Part shown: in pieces, positions 27,267 through 36,500 of the stretch
How the letters are laid out: each line of letters opens with the position of its first letter
How positions within the stretch are numbered: position 1 is the first letter of the stretch
NCBI GenBank assembly: GCA_965226775.1
Contig: CBDDEI010000002.1
Span: 1,860,001-1,924,000 of the forward strand
Reading direction: 5' to 3'
Length of the DNA: 64,000 bases
Source: CBDDEI01 sp965226775
Lineage (GTDB): Bacteria; Chloroflexota; Dehalococcoidia; SHYD01
Made by a program: the position numbers and the translations under genes
Notes under the pieces: generated by a model
Database searches by the model: none
What the model saw: the letters and a program-made list of their open reading frames with translations, nothing else
Told to the model about the DNA's origin: nothing

Positions 27267-28016
27267 CTATTGCTTCTGAACGTCCGTAAGGGTAATGGTA
27301 GCCTCGTTCTCTTCATGGAGGCCGCACTCATCTTTGTCGAAGTCGGCCCAGCGCCCGGAGCGGGGATCGTCGCCGGGGTTGACCGCCTTGGTGCAATTAG
27401 TGCACCCGATGCTGGGATACCCGCGATCGTGGAGCGGGTTGTAGGGAACGTCGTGCTCAAAGATGTAGCCCCAGACCTGACGATCGTCCCAGGAAGCCAG
27501 CGCGTTGATTTTAACCAGATCGAATTGCGTGTCCCACTCCACCAGGTCTACGTTCGCGCGGTTCTTGGTCTGGTCCCGGCGGATACCGGTAATCCACGCA
27601 CGCTTGCCCTCCATGGCCCGCTTGTTGGGCTCCACTTTGCGCAGCGCGCAGCAGAGGTTAGGGTCGCTGGTCCAAAGCTCCGCGCCGTGTTGCGCGGCCT
27701 GCTCTTCGGGTGTGATCAGGGATTTGTAAGCAGAGGGGGTGAAGCCATAGCGCTCGCTGGCGCGCTTCACGAGGTCGTAGCTCTCCGGGAAGAGGTAATC
27801 AGTATCCAGGTAAAAGACCTCCACCTGGGAGTTGATCTTCATCATCATGTCCAGCAGCACCATGCCGGAGATACCGCCAAAGCTACAAGCCATGGACAAG
27901 TCCGGGTGAAAGGTATCTACCGCCCAGCGCAAAATCTCCCGAGGGTCTTTGCCCTCAAACCCTGCGCTAATGGCCTTAAGCTCTTCAAGAGAATAGTGCT
28001 GCGTTTGGCTTGCCAT
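27267..28016 (-). CDS. cysH: APS/PAPS reductase
   Basis: 249 residues from the ATG at 28016, chosen because ggagagagg lies upstream of it; a longer frame to 28055 has no such site. It reduces (P)APS to sulfite with thioredoxin. The sequence has NLCCALRKVEPNKRA and CTNCTKAV followed by ECGLHEEN, the CC...CxxC cysteines that bind [4Fe-4S] in APS-type reductases, and ECGLH with the catalytic cysteine. First gene of the operon, with its own promoter and operator-like palindrome. Confidence 0.93.
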   Translation of the reverse strand: MASQTQHYSLEELKAISAGFEGKDPREILRWAVDTFHPDLSMACSFGGISGMVLLDMMMKINSQVEVFYLDTDYLFPESYDLVKRASERYGFTPSAYKSLITPEEQAAQHGAELWTSDPNLCCALRKVEPNKRAMEGKRAWITGIRRDQTKNRANVDLVEWDTQFDLVKINALASWDDRQVWGYIFEHDVPYNPLHDRGYPSIGCTNCTKAVNPGDDPRSGRWADFDKDECGLHEENEATITLTDVQKQ

Positions 28017-28035
28017 AGTGCCTCTCTCCGAGAAA

Positions 28036-28102
28036 GTATAGTTATTTATCAACAATATAAACTATACGTGAAAAGTTTAACGTTCCCCTTTATTTGTGTC
28101 AA
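28036..28102 (-). promoter_or_regulatory. cysH promoter and palindrome
   Basis: On the minus strand TTGACA (28102-28097), 17-base spacer, TAAACT (28079-28074). Just downstream (28036-28067) is a palindrome with perfect 8-base arms GTATAGTT...AACTATAC around an AT-rich centre, positioned at or after the start site where a repressor could block transcription. Regulator unknown. Confidence 0.6.
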
Positions 28103-28186
28103 TAGTTGCTATCTGCGCTCACGCACAACGGGGAATGGAAGCGACGAAGAGTGCCTCATCTATTGGATCGGCACGCGAGCGGCGGG

Positions 28187-28675
28187 CTATCGGGAGCCTA
28201 GGAGCTTCTCTTCCTCCTCTACGCCCTGAATGGCGCTGTTGACGGTGCCGAGTTGGGTGTTAAGGCTGTTCTCCAACCGCCGGAGCTGGAGCAGGATGTA
28301 TTCATTGAACTCCCGCCGGCGCTCCGCCATCTCCTGCTCTGTGTGGGTGATGGTGTCCTGGGCCTGCTGTTCCGCCCGCGCCATGACCTTCTCCGCCTCC
28401 GCGCGCGCCGCGGCCACCAGTTGATGCTCATCCAAGCGCTGGCGGAAGGCCGACTCCGCCTCCTCCCGAATGCGCTGGCCGGACTCACGCGCGTCCTGGA
28501 GCAGCTGTTCCTGGCTTGCCAGCACCTCCTGGGCGTGCTCGACATCTTCCGGAATGGAGGCGCGCATCTGGTCTACCAGCTCCAACAGCTCGATCTTATC
28601 CAGGAGGACTTTATCCAGCCCTGGAACCGAAAAAGACTCTGTGGACAGGATTTCTAGGCGGTCAATTAGCTGCAA
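28187..28675 (-). CDS. Coiled-coil protein, DivIVA- or ATP-synthase-b-like
   Basis: About 162 residues, almost all heptad-rich helix: LDKVLLDKIELLELVDQMRA, then ASQEQLLQDARES and ERRREFNEYILLQLRRLEN. No cysteine motif or enzyme signature. The start is uncertain. An aggagg site lies at about 28692; TTG at 28675 is 15 bases from it, and no ATG/GTG lies at ideal distance. A frame to 28765 would overlap coaD. The short N-terminus resembles DivIVA-type scaffold proteins. Located right after coaD, a common neighbourhood in Dehalococcoidia-like genomes. Confidence 0.65.
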   Translation of the reverse strand: MQLIDRLEILSTESFSVPGLDKVLLDKIELLELVDQMRASIPEDVEHAQEVLASQEQLLQDARESGQRIREEAESAFRQRLDEHQLVAAARAEAEKVMARAEQQAQDTITHTEQEMAERRREFNEYILLQLRRLENSLNTQLGTVNSAIQGVEEEEKLLGSR

Positions 28676-28700
28676 GATATCGATGGCGAGCCTCCTAAAA

Positions 28701-29210
28701 CTATGCTTCCTGCCTACGCGTGCCGCTGCTCGGTTGACGCAGCTTCTGCTGTAAGGCGCGGTCAACGTTCTCGGGTACCATCCCTACCAGTGGATACCCC
28801 ATTCCCCACAGCTCCTTGATACGGGTGGAGCTCAGGTAGAGGTACTCGTGGCTGCTCATCATAAAGATTGATTCAATATCTGCCACCATGCGCTTATTCG
28901 TGAGGGCCATTTCCAGCTCATACTCATAGTCGGAGAGCGCGCGCAGGCCGCGCACTAGGGCTCTAGCTCCAAGCTGTTGCGCCAGCTCAACGGTTAGGCC
29001 GGTGTACGGTATCACGGAGATATTGGAGTTAGGGGGCAGGCAGCCCCGCCATAGCTCTATGCGCTCCTCCGTATCGAAGAGGAGTTGCTTAGGCGGCTCA
29101 TCAAACACTGCGACCACTACTTCATCAAAGAGCCTGGCCGCGCGCAGGGCAATGTCCAGATGTCCAAGGGTAACGGGATCGAAGCTGCCAGGGTAGATTG
29201 CCTTAGCCAT
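28701..29210 (-). CDS. coaD: Phosphopantetheine adenylyltransferase
   Basis: 169 residues, normal size. It adds AMP to 4'-phosphopantetheine in CoA synthesis. Seen: YPGSFDPVTLGHLDIALRAA with the TxGH nucleotide-binding site and FMMSSHEYLYLSSTRIKEL near residue 120-140. The start overlaps the rsmD stop region by 8 bp, the usual rsmD-coaD pairing. Confidence 0.96.
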   Translation of the reverse strand: MAKAIYPGSFDPVTLGHLDIALRAARLFDEVVVAVFDEPPKQLLFDTEERIELWRGCLPPNSNISVIPYTGLTVELAQQLGARALVRGLRALSDYEYELEMALTNKRMVADIESIFMMSSHEYLYLSSTRIKELWGMGYPLVGMVPENVDRALQQKLRQPSSGTRRQEA

Positions 29211-29769
29211 TGCTTCGTTCCTCTCTCGTAAAGAGCAAGATCATCGTATCTCCGTGCCGTCGCTGCTTCTCTAGCGCTAGCGACGGATAATCGTGGGTCG
29301 TGCCCTCTTGGGACCGGACACTGCGCTCCAGTACTAACTGGCCCTCTCGCTCCAGGAGGTCTTTATCGACCAGTGCACCCACAAGCTCCACGTCCACGGC
29401 CTGCCCGTAAGGGGGGTCCATAAAGACCAGGCTGTAGGGGCCGACCAGCTGCGGAAGCGCCCGCTGCGCCGACAGGCAGTACACTTTGGCCCGGTCAGCC
29501 AGCCCTAAGCGCTGCAGGTTCTCCTGAATTACGGCGCAACATTGGGGCTCCTGATCTATAAAGTCCGCCCAACCTGCGCCGCGGCTCAATGCTTCTATAC
29601 CCAGCGCACCTGTGCCGGCATAGACGTCCAGCACCCGCTCCTCTTCCGAGAAGTACGGCCCCACGATATTAAAGATCGCGCCCCGCACTAAATCCGAGGT
29701 AGGGCGAACGCCTGCTTTGCGAGGCGCTTTCAGGGGGTGGCCCTTGACCTCACCCGCTATCACACGCAT
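29203..29769 (-). CDS. rsmD: 16S rRNA (guanine966-N2)-methyltransferase
   Basis: 188 residues. RsmD methylates G966 of 16S rRNA in the assembled 30S subunit. Family features: MRVIAGEVKGHPLKAP at the start, VLDVYAGTGALGIEALSRGA as the SAM-binding motif, and FMDPPYGQAVDVEL with the catalytic DPPY. Paired with coaD as in many bacteria. Confidence 0.95.
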   Translation of the reverse strand: MRVIAGEVKGHPLKAPRKAGVRPTSDLVRGAIFNIVGPYFSEEERVLDVYAGTGALGIEALSRGAGWADFIDQEPQCCAVIQENLQRLGLADRAKVYCLSAQRALPQLVGPYSLVFMDPPYGQAVDVELVGALVDKDLLEREGQLVLERSVRSQEGTTHDYPSLALEKQRRHGDTMILLFTREERSNG

Positions 29770-29803
29770 AGACGCTTGCAGTCCTGAGGCAGGGCATAGC
29801 GGC

Positions 29804-30949
29804 TCACTCGCGCTCTCCCAGGGTGACCTCCACCGCCAACTCTTGGCCCTCTCGGTTCACCACAACGGGAACCTTCTCATCGGGCTGGTGCTTCATGAGC
29901 ATATTCAGCAACGGACGGTCCTGGTCAATGGTATCATCGCCAATCTTAATGATGATATCGCCTTCCCTCAACCCCGCTTGGGACGCGGGCCCGTCTGCGG
30001 CTACCTGGACGATAAAGGCCCCGTAGCGGACAGGCAAGCCATAGAAGGAGGCCAGCGCTGGGTTAATCTGCTGGTGAGAGATGCCCATGTAGGGCCGCAC
30101 CACCTTGCCTGTTGCGACAAGCTGGCTCGCCACCTGACGGACGGTGTTGCTGGGGATGGCAAACCCGATGCCTTCCACCAGCTGACCTTCACCGGTAAGG
30201 CGAATGACGCTGGTGTTGATGCCTACTACCTGACCCGCGGCATTCACCAGCGGCCCGCCGCTGTTCCCTTGGTTGATGGCAGCATCGGTCTGGATGAGGT
30301 CTTCCATGACCAGACCTCCTCCACGCCAGACCCGGTGCAGACCGCTCACCACGCCCTGGGTGACGGTGTTGCTGAAATGCCCCAACGCGCTGCCGATGGC
30401 GACCACCCGTTGCCCAGGTGTCAACGCATCGGAATCGCCCATCTCCAAGGGCTCCATTGTGCCGGCATCAATCTTCAGCACTGCGACATCGTTGAAGGGA
30501 TTGTCCGTGCCGACGAGCGTTGCTTCGACCCGCTCGCCGTCGTGAAAGATGACGGCGAGGTTCAACGCGCCCTCAACAACATGGGCATTGGTGACAATGT
30601 GTCCCTGGTCGTCAAAAATAAAACCGGAGCCGGATGCGATTTCCGGTGTAGTGATGCCGCCTTGTCGCCGGGGAGCATCTAGGTCGGCCACAACCGTAAC
30701 GACGCCGGGACCCACACGCTGCACCACATCCACCATCGCGGAATCCTCGGTAAGGCTGAAGCTCCCCCGCGTGGATGGCGCACTAGGCCCGCCGATGATG
30801 CCGGCAGGTAGAAGGACCATCACAGCCAGCGCGCCGCCAACGCCGCCTGAAAACAGCGATACAAGCATAACGAGCACGAGTGAGAGTCGGGACGACCGTG
30901 CGCGGGGCTGCTGCTCAGGCGGGGACGCTGTAGTTGCTTCCATACTCAT
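29804..30949 (-). CDS. HtrA/DegQ-like serine protease with PDZ domain
   Basis: About 381 residues. An N-terminal hydrophobic segment (LSLVLVMLVSLFSGGVGGALAV, residues about 22-43, given in part) anchors or exports it. Trypsin-like triad: GHIVTNAHVVEGA (His), NDVAVLKID (Asp), NQGNSGGPLVN (Ser). A single PDZ domain follows from about residue 290 (PASQAGLREGDIIIKIGD). It probably degrades or chaperones misfolded extracytoplasmic proteins. Start could also be ATG six bases later (30943). A promoter-like site with direct repeats lies upstream. Confidence 0.9.
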   Translation of the reverse strand: MSMEATTASPPEQQPRARSSRLSLVLVMLVSLFSGGVGGALAVMVLLPAGIIGGPSAPSTRGSFSLTEDSAMVDVVQRVGPGVVTVVADLDAPRRQGGITTPEIASGSGFIFDDQGHIVTNAHVVEGALNLAVIFHDGERVEATLVGTDNPFNDVAVLKIDAGTMEPLEMGDSDALTPGQRVVAIGSALGHFSNTVTQGVVSGLHRVWRGGGLVMEDLIQTDAAINQGNSGGPLVNAAGQVVGINTSVIRLTGEGQLVEGIGFAIPSNTVRQVASQLVATGKVVRPYMGISHQQINPALASFYGLPVRYGAFIVQVAADGPASQAGLREGDIIIKIGDDTIDQDRPLLNMLMKHQPDEKVPVVVNREGQELAVEVTLGERE

Positions 30950-31049
30950 ATGCTATGCGCTTCCTCAAGGCAATGTTTCAGTGAGAAGGCTACCGGCGTG
31001 GTGGAGAGTCGAAAGTCGCTGATCAGGACTGTTGACTGCCGTGATTTTA

Positions 31050-31101
31050 CGTTAACTTTGCGTTAATTGTAGCACAGCGGCTGCTGCCCGCCTCAAGAGG
31101 A
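31050..31101 (-). promoter_or_regulatory. Promoter with CGTTAA direct repeat upstream of the protease gene
   Basis: On the minus strand TTGAGG (about 31101-31096), 19-base spacer, TACAAT (31071-31066). Immediately downstream, CGTTAAC at 31050 and CGTTAAT at 31061 (as + strand) are direct repeats spaced 11 bp, about one helical turn, as response-regulator sites often are. Confidence 0.4.
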
Positions 31102-31240
31102 TTACGCACGCCACAAGGTCATCCTCCGCCTCTATACAGTTGTTAGGGCGGAGCATATAATAGTGCCGAGCGGGAGACTACACGTCGCTCTCGTTTTTTA
31201 TTTCTCGGGTTTTTGCACAGGTGGGGTAAGGAGTAGGAGG

Positions 31241-31711
31241 ATGACGCAGCGACGACAGCCGGCCTACCTCACTCCAGAGGGCCACGAAGAGCTACTGCGG
31301 GAACTGAAGCGTCTCCGAACTGTCCGAAGGGGTGAGGTTGCAGACATCATCAACCAGGCCAAAGAGCTTGGGACAACCGTCAACAACGCAGAGTACGATG
31401 ATGCCAAACGAGAGCAGTCCTTTGTAGAGGGACGCATTCTGGAGCTTGAAACCGTCCTCAAATCAGCCAAGGTTATCCCGCACAGCACAGGCACCAACAT
31501 ACAGGTCGGCGCCAGGGTGGTGTTGATGACAGCAGACGGGCAAGAGGAGCACTTCACCATCGTAGGCAGCGCAGAGGCGCACCCACTGGAGGGCAAGATC
31601 TCTAACGAGTCCCCCGTAGGCAAGGCGCTCATGGGCAGAAAAGTGGGTGACCCCGTCCAGGTAATGACCCCGGGCGGAGTCATTAGCTACACCATTCGGA
31701 GCCTGGAATAG
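31241..31711 (+). CDS. greA: Transcription elongation factor GreA
   Basis: 156 residues from the ATG at 31241. gtaaggag and aggagg sites directly upstream decide this start over an in-frame codon at 31163. GreA rescues backtracked RNA polymerase. N-terminal coiled coil with the acidic tip region (NNAEYDDAKREQSFVEGRI) and a C-terminal FKBP-like domain (VGSAEAHPLEGKISNESPVG). A -10-like tataat lies at 31156. Intact. Confidence 0.96.
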   Translation: MTQRRQPAYLTPEGHEELLRELKRLRTVRRGEVADIINQAKELGTTVNNAEYDDAKREQSFVEGRILELETVLKSAKVIPHSTGTNIQVGARVVLMTADGQEEHFTIVGSAEAHPLEGKISNESPVGKALMGRKVGDPVQVMTPGGVISYTIRSLE

Positions 31712-31741
31712 TCCAGGGCGCGTGACCAGCACAACGGCCCA

Positions 31742-31769
31742 ACGACCCCAGGTACAGACCTGGGGTCGT
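31742..31769 (+). terminator. Hairpin between greA and lysS
   Basis: ACGACCCCAGGT, four-base loop, ACCTGGGGTCGT, a perfect 12-bp stem. There is no T-run after it, so it is terminator-like or an RNA-stabilising hairpin. A similar ACGACCCAGG hairpin follows the cyclase gene at 36468. Confidence 0.6.
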
Positions 31770-31807
31770 ACACTGTCCGAAGCAGCACAGAGTAAACAGA
31801 CCGCGCT

Positions 31808-33296
31808 ATGACACAACGCAACGAAGAATACTATCGCCAGCGATTGTCCAAGCTGGAGCGCCTGCGCAGCGCCGGCGTCGATCCCTATCCGGCCCGCTTC
31901 CAGCGCACCCACACCGCGCAGGAAGCCACCGCGCGCTTTGAGCAGCTCCACGGCGATGCGCCCGGCGCCCACGGCGAAGAAGAAGTGACCGCTGCAGGAC
32001 GCCTTACCGCCCAGCGCATCATGGGCAAGGCCAGCTTCATGGACCTCAACGATGGCTCCGGCAAACTCCAGCTCTACTTCCGCTCCGACCACCTGAGCCC
32101 GGAGCAGTACGAGGCGCTGGAGCACCTCGACCTAGGAGACTTCCTGGGCGCAACCGGTACCCTCTTCCGCACCCGCACCGGCCAGATCAGCCTGGAGGTG
32201 CATAGCTACACCGTTCTGGCAAAGGCGTTGCAGCCGCCACCGGAGAAGTGGCACGGCCTGACCGACGTGGAGACCCGCTACCGCCACCGCTATCTTGACC
32301 TCATGTCCAGCGAGGAGGTGCGCGCCACCTTTGTGACACGCGCCCGTCTGGTGGCGGCCATGCGCCGCTTCCTCAACGACCGCGGCTTCATCGAAGTGGA
32401 GACGCCGGTGCTGTTACCTCACGCCGGCGGCGCAGCCGCCCGGCCCTTCGCGACCCACCACAACGCCTTGGACCAAGACTTCTTCCTACGCATTGCCACC
32501 GAGCTGCACCTGAAGCGGCTCATCGTCGGCGGCTATGAGAAGGTCTACGAGATTGGACGCATCTTCCGCAACGAGGGCATCTCCACCAAACACAATCCCG
32601 AATTTTCCACGATGGAGTGCTATGAAGCCTACGCCGACTATCAGGACATGATGGTGTTGGTGGAGCAGATGACGGCGTTCATGGCCCAGGAGACCGTGGG
32701 CGCGCTGGAGCTCCCCTTCAAGGAGCAGACCATCTCCTTAGCGCCGCCGTGGCAACGCTACACCTTTGAGGAGGTGCTCCGGGAGCACACCGGCATCAGC
32801 TACCTGGACTATCCGGACGCAGCCTCCCTCTACCAGGCCGTCAAGGAGAAGGGACTACGGGTGCCGCCCGGTCTCGGCTACGGCAAGCTGGTGGACGAGC
32901 TCTTTTCCGAATACGCAGAGTCGCACCTTATCCAGCCCACCTTTCTGCTGGACTACCCCATTGAGCTATCCCCCCTAGCGAAGCAGAAGGCCGACGACCC
33001 GCGGCTGGTGGAGCGGTTCGAAGGCTTTATTGGCGGGATGGAGATAGCCAACGCGTTCAGCGAGTTGAACGACCCCGAGGAGCAGCGCCGCCGCTTCAGC
33101 CCAGCAGGCCACCGCCCGCGCGGAGGGCGACGAAGAAGCGGAGCTTCCTGATGAGGACTTTCTCTTTGCCCTGGAGCACGGCATGCCCCCTACAGGCGGG
33201 CTGGGCATGGGCATAGACCGCCTAGCCATGATCTTCACGAACAACGCCTCCATCCGAGAGGTCATCCTCTTCCCCCTGCTCCGAAGCAAGGAGTAG
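31808..33296 (+). CDS. lysS: Lysyl-tRNA synthetase (class II), frameshifted
   Basis: Class II synthetase. First frame (31808 to about 33100): OB-fold N-terminus, YRHRYLDLMSSEEVR, motif 2 (IGRIFRNEGISTKHNPEF) and EIANAFSELNDPEEQ. The last part, motif 3 with GLGMGIDRLAMIFTNNAS and the ending LFPLLRSKE, is in the next frame and ends at the TAG at 33294-33296. The shift equals one extra C in ttcagcccagcag (about 33096-33106). Joined length about 495 residues, normal. Without motif 3 the enzyme would be inactive. Confidence 0.94.
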
Positions 33297-33472
33297 CGCT
33301 CCCCGTTCGCAGGTACGCCCAAGCAGCGTTTGTTGAGTTGGGCGATACTACGCCGGTCGCACTTGGGCAAGCTAAGGCAACGCGGTGATCCTCTATGCTC
33401 GTCCCCTTGTCAGCCTGTCATGGTAAACTGACTGCGATCTCTTCCTTCATCAATCGTACATTGGGGTAGTTT

Positions 33473-34810
33473 ATGTTAAGTATTCAGCTCATCCGCGAAC
33501 ATCCGGAGGTGGTGGAGCGCGCCATGGCCCGCCGCCACTCGGACACGCCCCTGGACGAGATCCTGGCGCTGGACGCCGACCGCCGCAAGCTCCTCCAAGA
33601 GGCCGACACCCTCAAAGCCCAGCGCAACGAGGTGAGCCGCAACATCGGACGTTCCCGCCAGGAGTCGCCGGAGGCTTTCGAGCAGACGCGCGAGGAGATG
33701 CGCCAGGTGGGCGACCAGATTAGCGCACTGGAAGCGCAGATCACAGACAAGGAAACTCGCCTGAACGACCTGCTGCTGATGCTCCCCAACCTGCCGGATG
33801 ACTCCGTGCCGGAGGGCGAGGATGAGAGCGGCAACCTGGTGCTGCGCACGGAGGGCACGCCCCCTAACTTCGACTTCGAGACGCAGGCCCACTGGGACAT
33901 GGGCGAACGCCTGGATATCATCGATTTCCAGCGCGGCGTAAAGCTCTCCGGAAGCCGCTTCTATGTGCTCAAGGGCCTGGGCGCGCGGCTGCAGCGGGCC
34001 CTCATCACCTGGATGCTGGACTTCCACATCAGCCGCGGCTACGTAGAGATCTACCCGCCTGCGCTGGTCAAGTCCGAGGTCATGCAAGGCGCGGGCCAGC
34101 TCCCTAAGTTCTTTGACAACCTCTACCGTGATGCAGAAGAGGACCTCTTCCTCATCCCTACCGCGGAGGTGCCCGTCACCAACCTCTATCGTGATGAGAT
34201 CCTGCCACCGGACGCGCTCCCCATCTACCACGCGGCGTACACCCCCTGCTTTCGCCGGGAGAAGGTGTCCGCTGGGCGGGACGTACGCGGCATCAAACGC
34301 GTCCACCAGTTCGACAAGGTGGAGATGTATAAGTTTGTGGAGCCAGAGACCTCAATGGACGAGCTTGAGCGTATGCTCGTGGACGCAGAGGAGTTGTGCC
34401 GGATGCTGGACATCCCCCACCGCATCCTCTCGCTGTGCACAGGAGACCTAGGCTTCTCCGCAGTGAAGACCTACGACTATTGCTCTCCATGAAATTCTGG
34501 CGCAATGAAGGCAAGCCTACGCCATTTTCTTAGGCGCAGGGGCTTCGAGATCTGGGCGCCCGGCAGCAAGGAGTGGCTGGAGGTAAGCTCCGTGAGCAAC
34601 TGCGGCGACTTCCAGGCACGGCGGGCCAACATCCGCTACCGCCCGGAGCCCAACGGCCGGCCCATGTTCCCCCACACCCTCAACGGCTCCGGCCTAGCCC
34701 TGCCCCGGGTGATGATCGCGATCCTGGAGAACTACCAGCAGGCGGACGGCACCGTGGTTATCCCCGAGACGCTGCGCCCCTACATGGGCGGCCGAGAATT
34801 GATTGGCTAG
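33473..34810 (+). CDS. serS: Seryl-tRNA synthetase, interrupted by a 66-nt insertion
   Basis: Class II synthetase with the N-terminal coiled-coil arm (residues about 30-110) and catalytic domain (LIPTAEVPVTNLYRDEILP, CFRREKVSAGRD). After LGFSAVKTYD the expected next residues, FEIWAPGSKEWLEVSSVS, only resume at 34544. The frame is the same on both sides but the 66 bases between (34478-34543) include an in-frame TGA at 34490. Without the insert the protein would be about 423 residues, normal. Motif 3 (ALPRVMIAILENYQ) is in the downstream part. Confidence 0.93.
34478..34543 (+). other. 66-nt in-frame insertion with stop and hairpin in serS
   Basis: The 66 bases are a multiple of three and sit exactly between two conserved, contiguous SerRS residues. 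They contain TGA (34490) and an imperfect hairpin, CCTACGCC (34516-34523) with GGCGCAGG (34533-34540), one mismatch, nine-base loop. No matching target duplication or similar copy was found in the window. Matching take-off and landing codons needed for ribosome hopping are absent. Confidence 0.7.
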
Positions 34811-34839
34811 CAACAGCACCGTACTAACAGGAGTATCTC

Positions 34840-35197
34840 ATGGCAACCTACATTCTTCTGCTCACCCTTACGCCTGAAGGTCGCGAGAAGGCGCTGGCCG
34901 ACCCGGATAGCCTGCGGCGCGCGGAGGCAGCCATCAGAGTCCCCGGCACGCAGGTGCTGGGCCTCTACGGCGTCCTGGGCCAGTACGATTTCGTCTCGAT
35001 TCTGGACGCGGAAGACAACGCGGCTGTAGCCCAGTTCTCTCTGGATAGCCCAGTTCTCTCTGGATCTGGGCGTGAGAGCAGGGGTGTTCGTGAACTCTCT
35101 GCCGGCCATCCCCATCAGCCGGTTGGAGCATGCCTCCGACGAGCCGGTCGCGCAGGCAGAGGCCGATCCCCAGCTTGCTCGTCCGTCGCTCAACTAA
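34840..35197 (+). CDS. GYD-domain protein, disrupted by a tandem duplication
   Basis: MATYILLLTLTPEGREKAL then RVPGTQVLGLYGVLGQYDFV is the GYD-domain pattern of small (about 100-residue) ferredoxin-like fold proteins. After QFSLD a 19-bp duplication shifts the frame; on the far side the frame LGVRAGVFVNSLPAIPISRL and DEPVAQAEADPQL continues to TAA at 35195. Without the duplication the protein is about 112 residues. In the disrupted frame it runs to 35229 with an unrelated tail. Function of GYD proteins is unknown. Confidence 0.75.
35028..35065 (+). repeat. 19-bp tandem duplication
   Basis: agcccagttctctctggat occurs twice back to back, 35028-35046 and 35047-35065, with no mismatch. Nineteen is not a multiple of three, so the GYD gene is put out of frame. 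Confidence 0.95.
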
Positions 35198-35260
35198 ACC
35201 AGCGCGCTTTTCCTAAGGTGGTGGGCTAGTTGGCATTCGGCTGGCAAACAGCCGCCCGTG

Positions 35261-35284
35261 CTTCGACAAGCTCAGCATGAGCAG
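35261..35284. repeat. Single copy of the ttcgacaagctcag repeat
   Basis: gcttcgacaagctcagcatgagca matches the core of the repeats at 3020-3475 (ttcgacaagctcaggatga). The rest of the 35198-35484 gap shows no gene. Confidence 0.75.
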
Positions 35285-35484
35285 TTCGTAGGTTCCTGCA
35301 CTTCGCTTAGGGTAAACAACCGCGCACCATGAGCGACACGTTGCTCGCACGCCATTGACCCGCCGCGTTCGCCAGGCGCGAGTGCCTAAACAGGCGGGAC
35401 TTGTGGTACACTTCTGCCAGCGATTTCAGGCACGCGCGCCTGACCTTGCAAGCACCAACAAGCACTATTTCGTAGGAGGGAAGA

Positions 35485-36444
35485 ATGGCCAGAGTATCCC
35501 CAACAGATGAGCAAATCTACAAATGGTTTGACGAGCTTAGCAACTGGGGCCGCTGGGGTAAGGACGACCGCATGGGCACGCTCAACCTCATCACCCCCAA
35601 GAAACGGCTTGAGGCCGCCGCCCTGGTAAAGGAAGGCATTGGCGTTTCCTGCTCGTATCCTATCCGTTTCAATGAGCACAACACCGACGATACGTGGGCT
35701 GAGCCCCGGCATTATATGAACAGCATGCCGGCCCAGAACACGGCAGAGTTCATGGGCCCCACCGGCAGCACGGACATAGGCGTGCTGAACTTCCACGGCC
35801 TAAGCCTCACCCACATAGACTGCCCGGGCCACTACTTCTTCAAGCCGGCCGCGGACCGCCCCATTGCCGGTTACAACAACCTGTCCCCCAACGTAGTAAC
35901 GCCTCGCGGCGTCGACCCTAGTGGCGCCGTTACCCTCATCGGCGATGGCATCATCTCCCGCGGCGTCCTGATCGACCTGCCCCGGCTGCGCGGCGTGGAG
36001 TGGCTGGAGCCCGGCACCGCCATCTTCCCGGAAGACATTGAAGAGGCCGAGGAAGCCCAAGGCGTGAAGGTAGGCCCCGGCGACATCCTCTGCGTCTCTA
36101 CCGGCCACGGCAAGCGCAAGCGCAAACAGGGCTGGAACAGCCGCCCGGGCGAGCAGGCTGGCCCCGATGGCGCACTGCTGCCCTGGATGAAACAGCGTGA
36201 CGTATCCGTTCTGGCCTGCGACACCGCCAACGACTGGATCCCCAAGACAGAGGGCATGATGGTCCGCCCTATCCACGGCATTGGCATTGCGGCTATGGGT
36301 ATGTGGCTCATCGATGGCGCAGACTACGAGGGACTCAGCTACGAGTGCGCTCGCATGCAGCGCTGGGAGTTCCTCTTCATCGTCCCGCCGTTGAAGCTGA
36401 ACAACTCCACCGCAAGCCCGGTGAACCCCATCGCCTTCCTGTAA
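35485..36444 (+). CDS. Cyclase-family metal-dependent hydrolase
   Basis: 319 residues. The motif HGLSLTHIDCPGHYFF is the HxxxTHxDxPxH metal-binding signature of the kynurenine formamidase/cyclase family. RGVLIDLPRLRGVEWLEPG and DILCVSTGHGKRKRKQGW follow. The longer length, with YPIRFNEHNTDDT and the tail GMWLIDGADYEGLSYECAR, is typical of the family of unknown substrate frequent in Chloroflexota. The start has a gtaggaggg site. The gene is followed by a hairpin. Confidence 0.85.
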   Translation: MARVSPTDEQIYKWFDELSNWGRWGKDDRMGTLNLITPKKRLEAAALVKEGIGVSCSYPIRFNEHNTDDTWAEPRHYMNSMPAQNTAEFMGPTGSTDIGVLNFHGLSLTHIDCPGHYFFKPAADRPIAGYNNLSPNVVTPRGVDPSGAVTLIGDGIISRGVLIDLPRLRGVEWLEPGTAIFPEDIEEAEEAQGVKVGPGDILCVSTGHGKRKRKQGWNSRPGEQAGPDGALLPWMKQRDVSVLACDTANDWIPKTEGMMVRPIHGIGIAAMGMWLIDGADYEGLSYECARMQRWEFLFIVPPLKLNNSTASPVNPIAFL

Positions 36445-36467
36445 ATCGCTACATTAGGCACAAAGAA

Positions 36468-36500
36468 CTACGACCCAGGCGCTCGTGCCCTGGGTCGTAG
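36468..36500 (+). terminator. Hairpin after the cyclase gene
   Basis: CTACGACCCAGG, nine-base loop, CCTGGGTCGTAG, a perfect 12-bp stem at 36468-36500. No T-run follows. Similar in sequence to the greA-lysS hairpin (ACGACCCCAGG). Confidence 0.6.

Noticed and set aside
34478..34543. TGA in serS as selenocysteine or recoded stop
   Set aside because: The other genes here stop normally at TGA, no SECIS-like element was recognised, and the 22 extra codons fall in a place where SerRS has no insertion.
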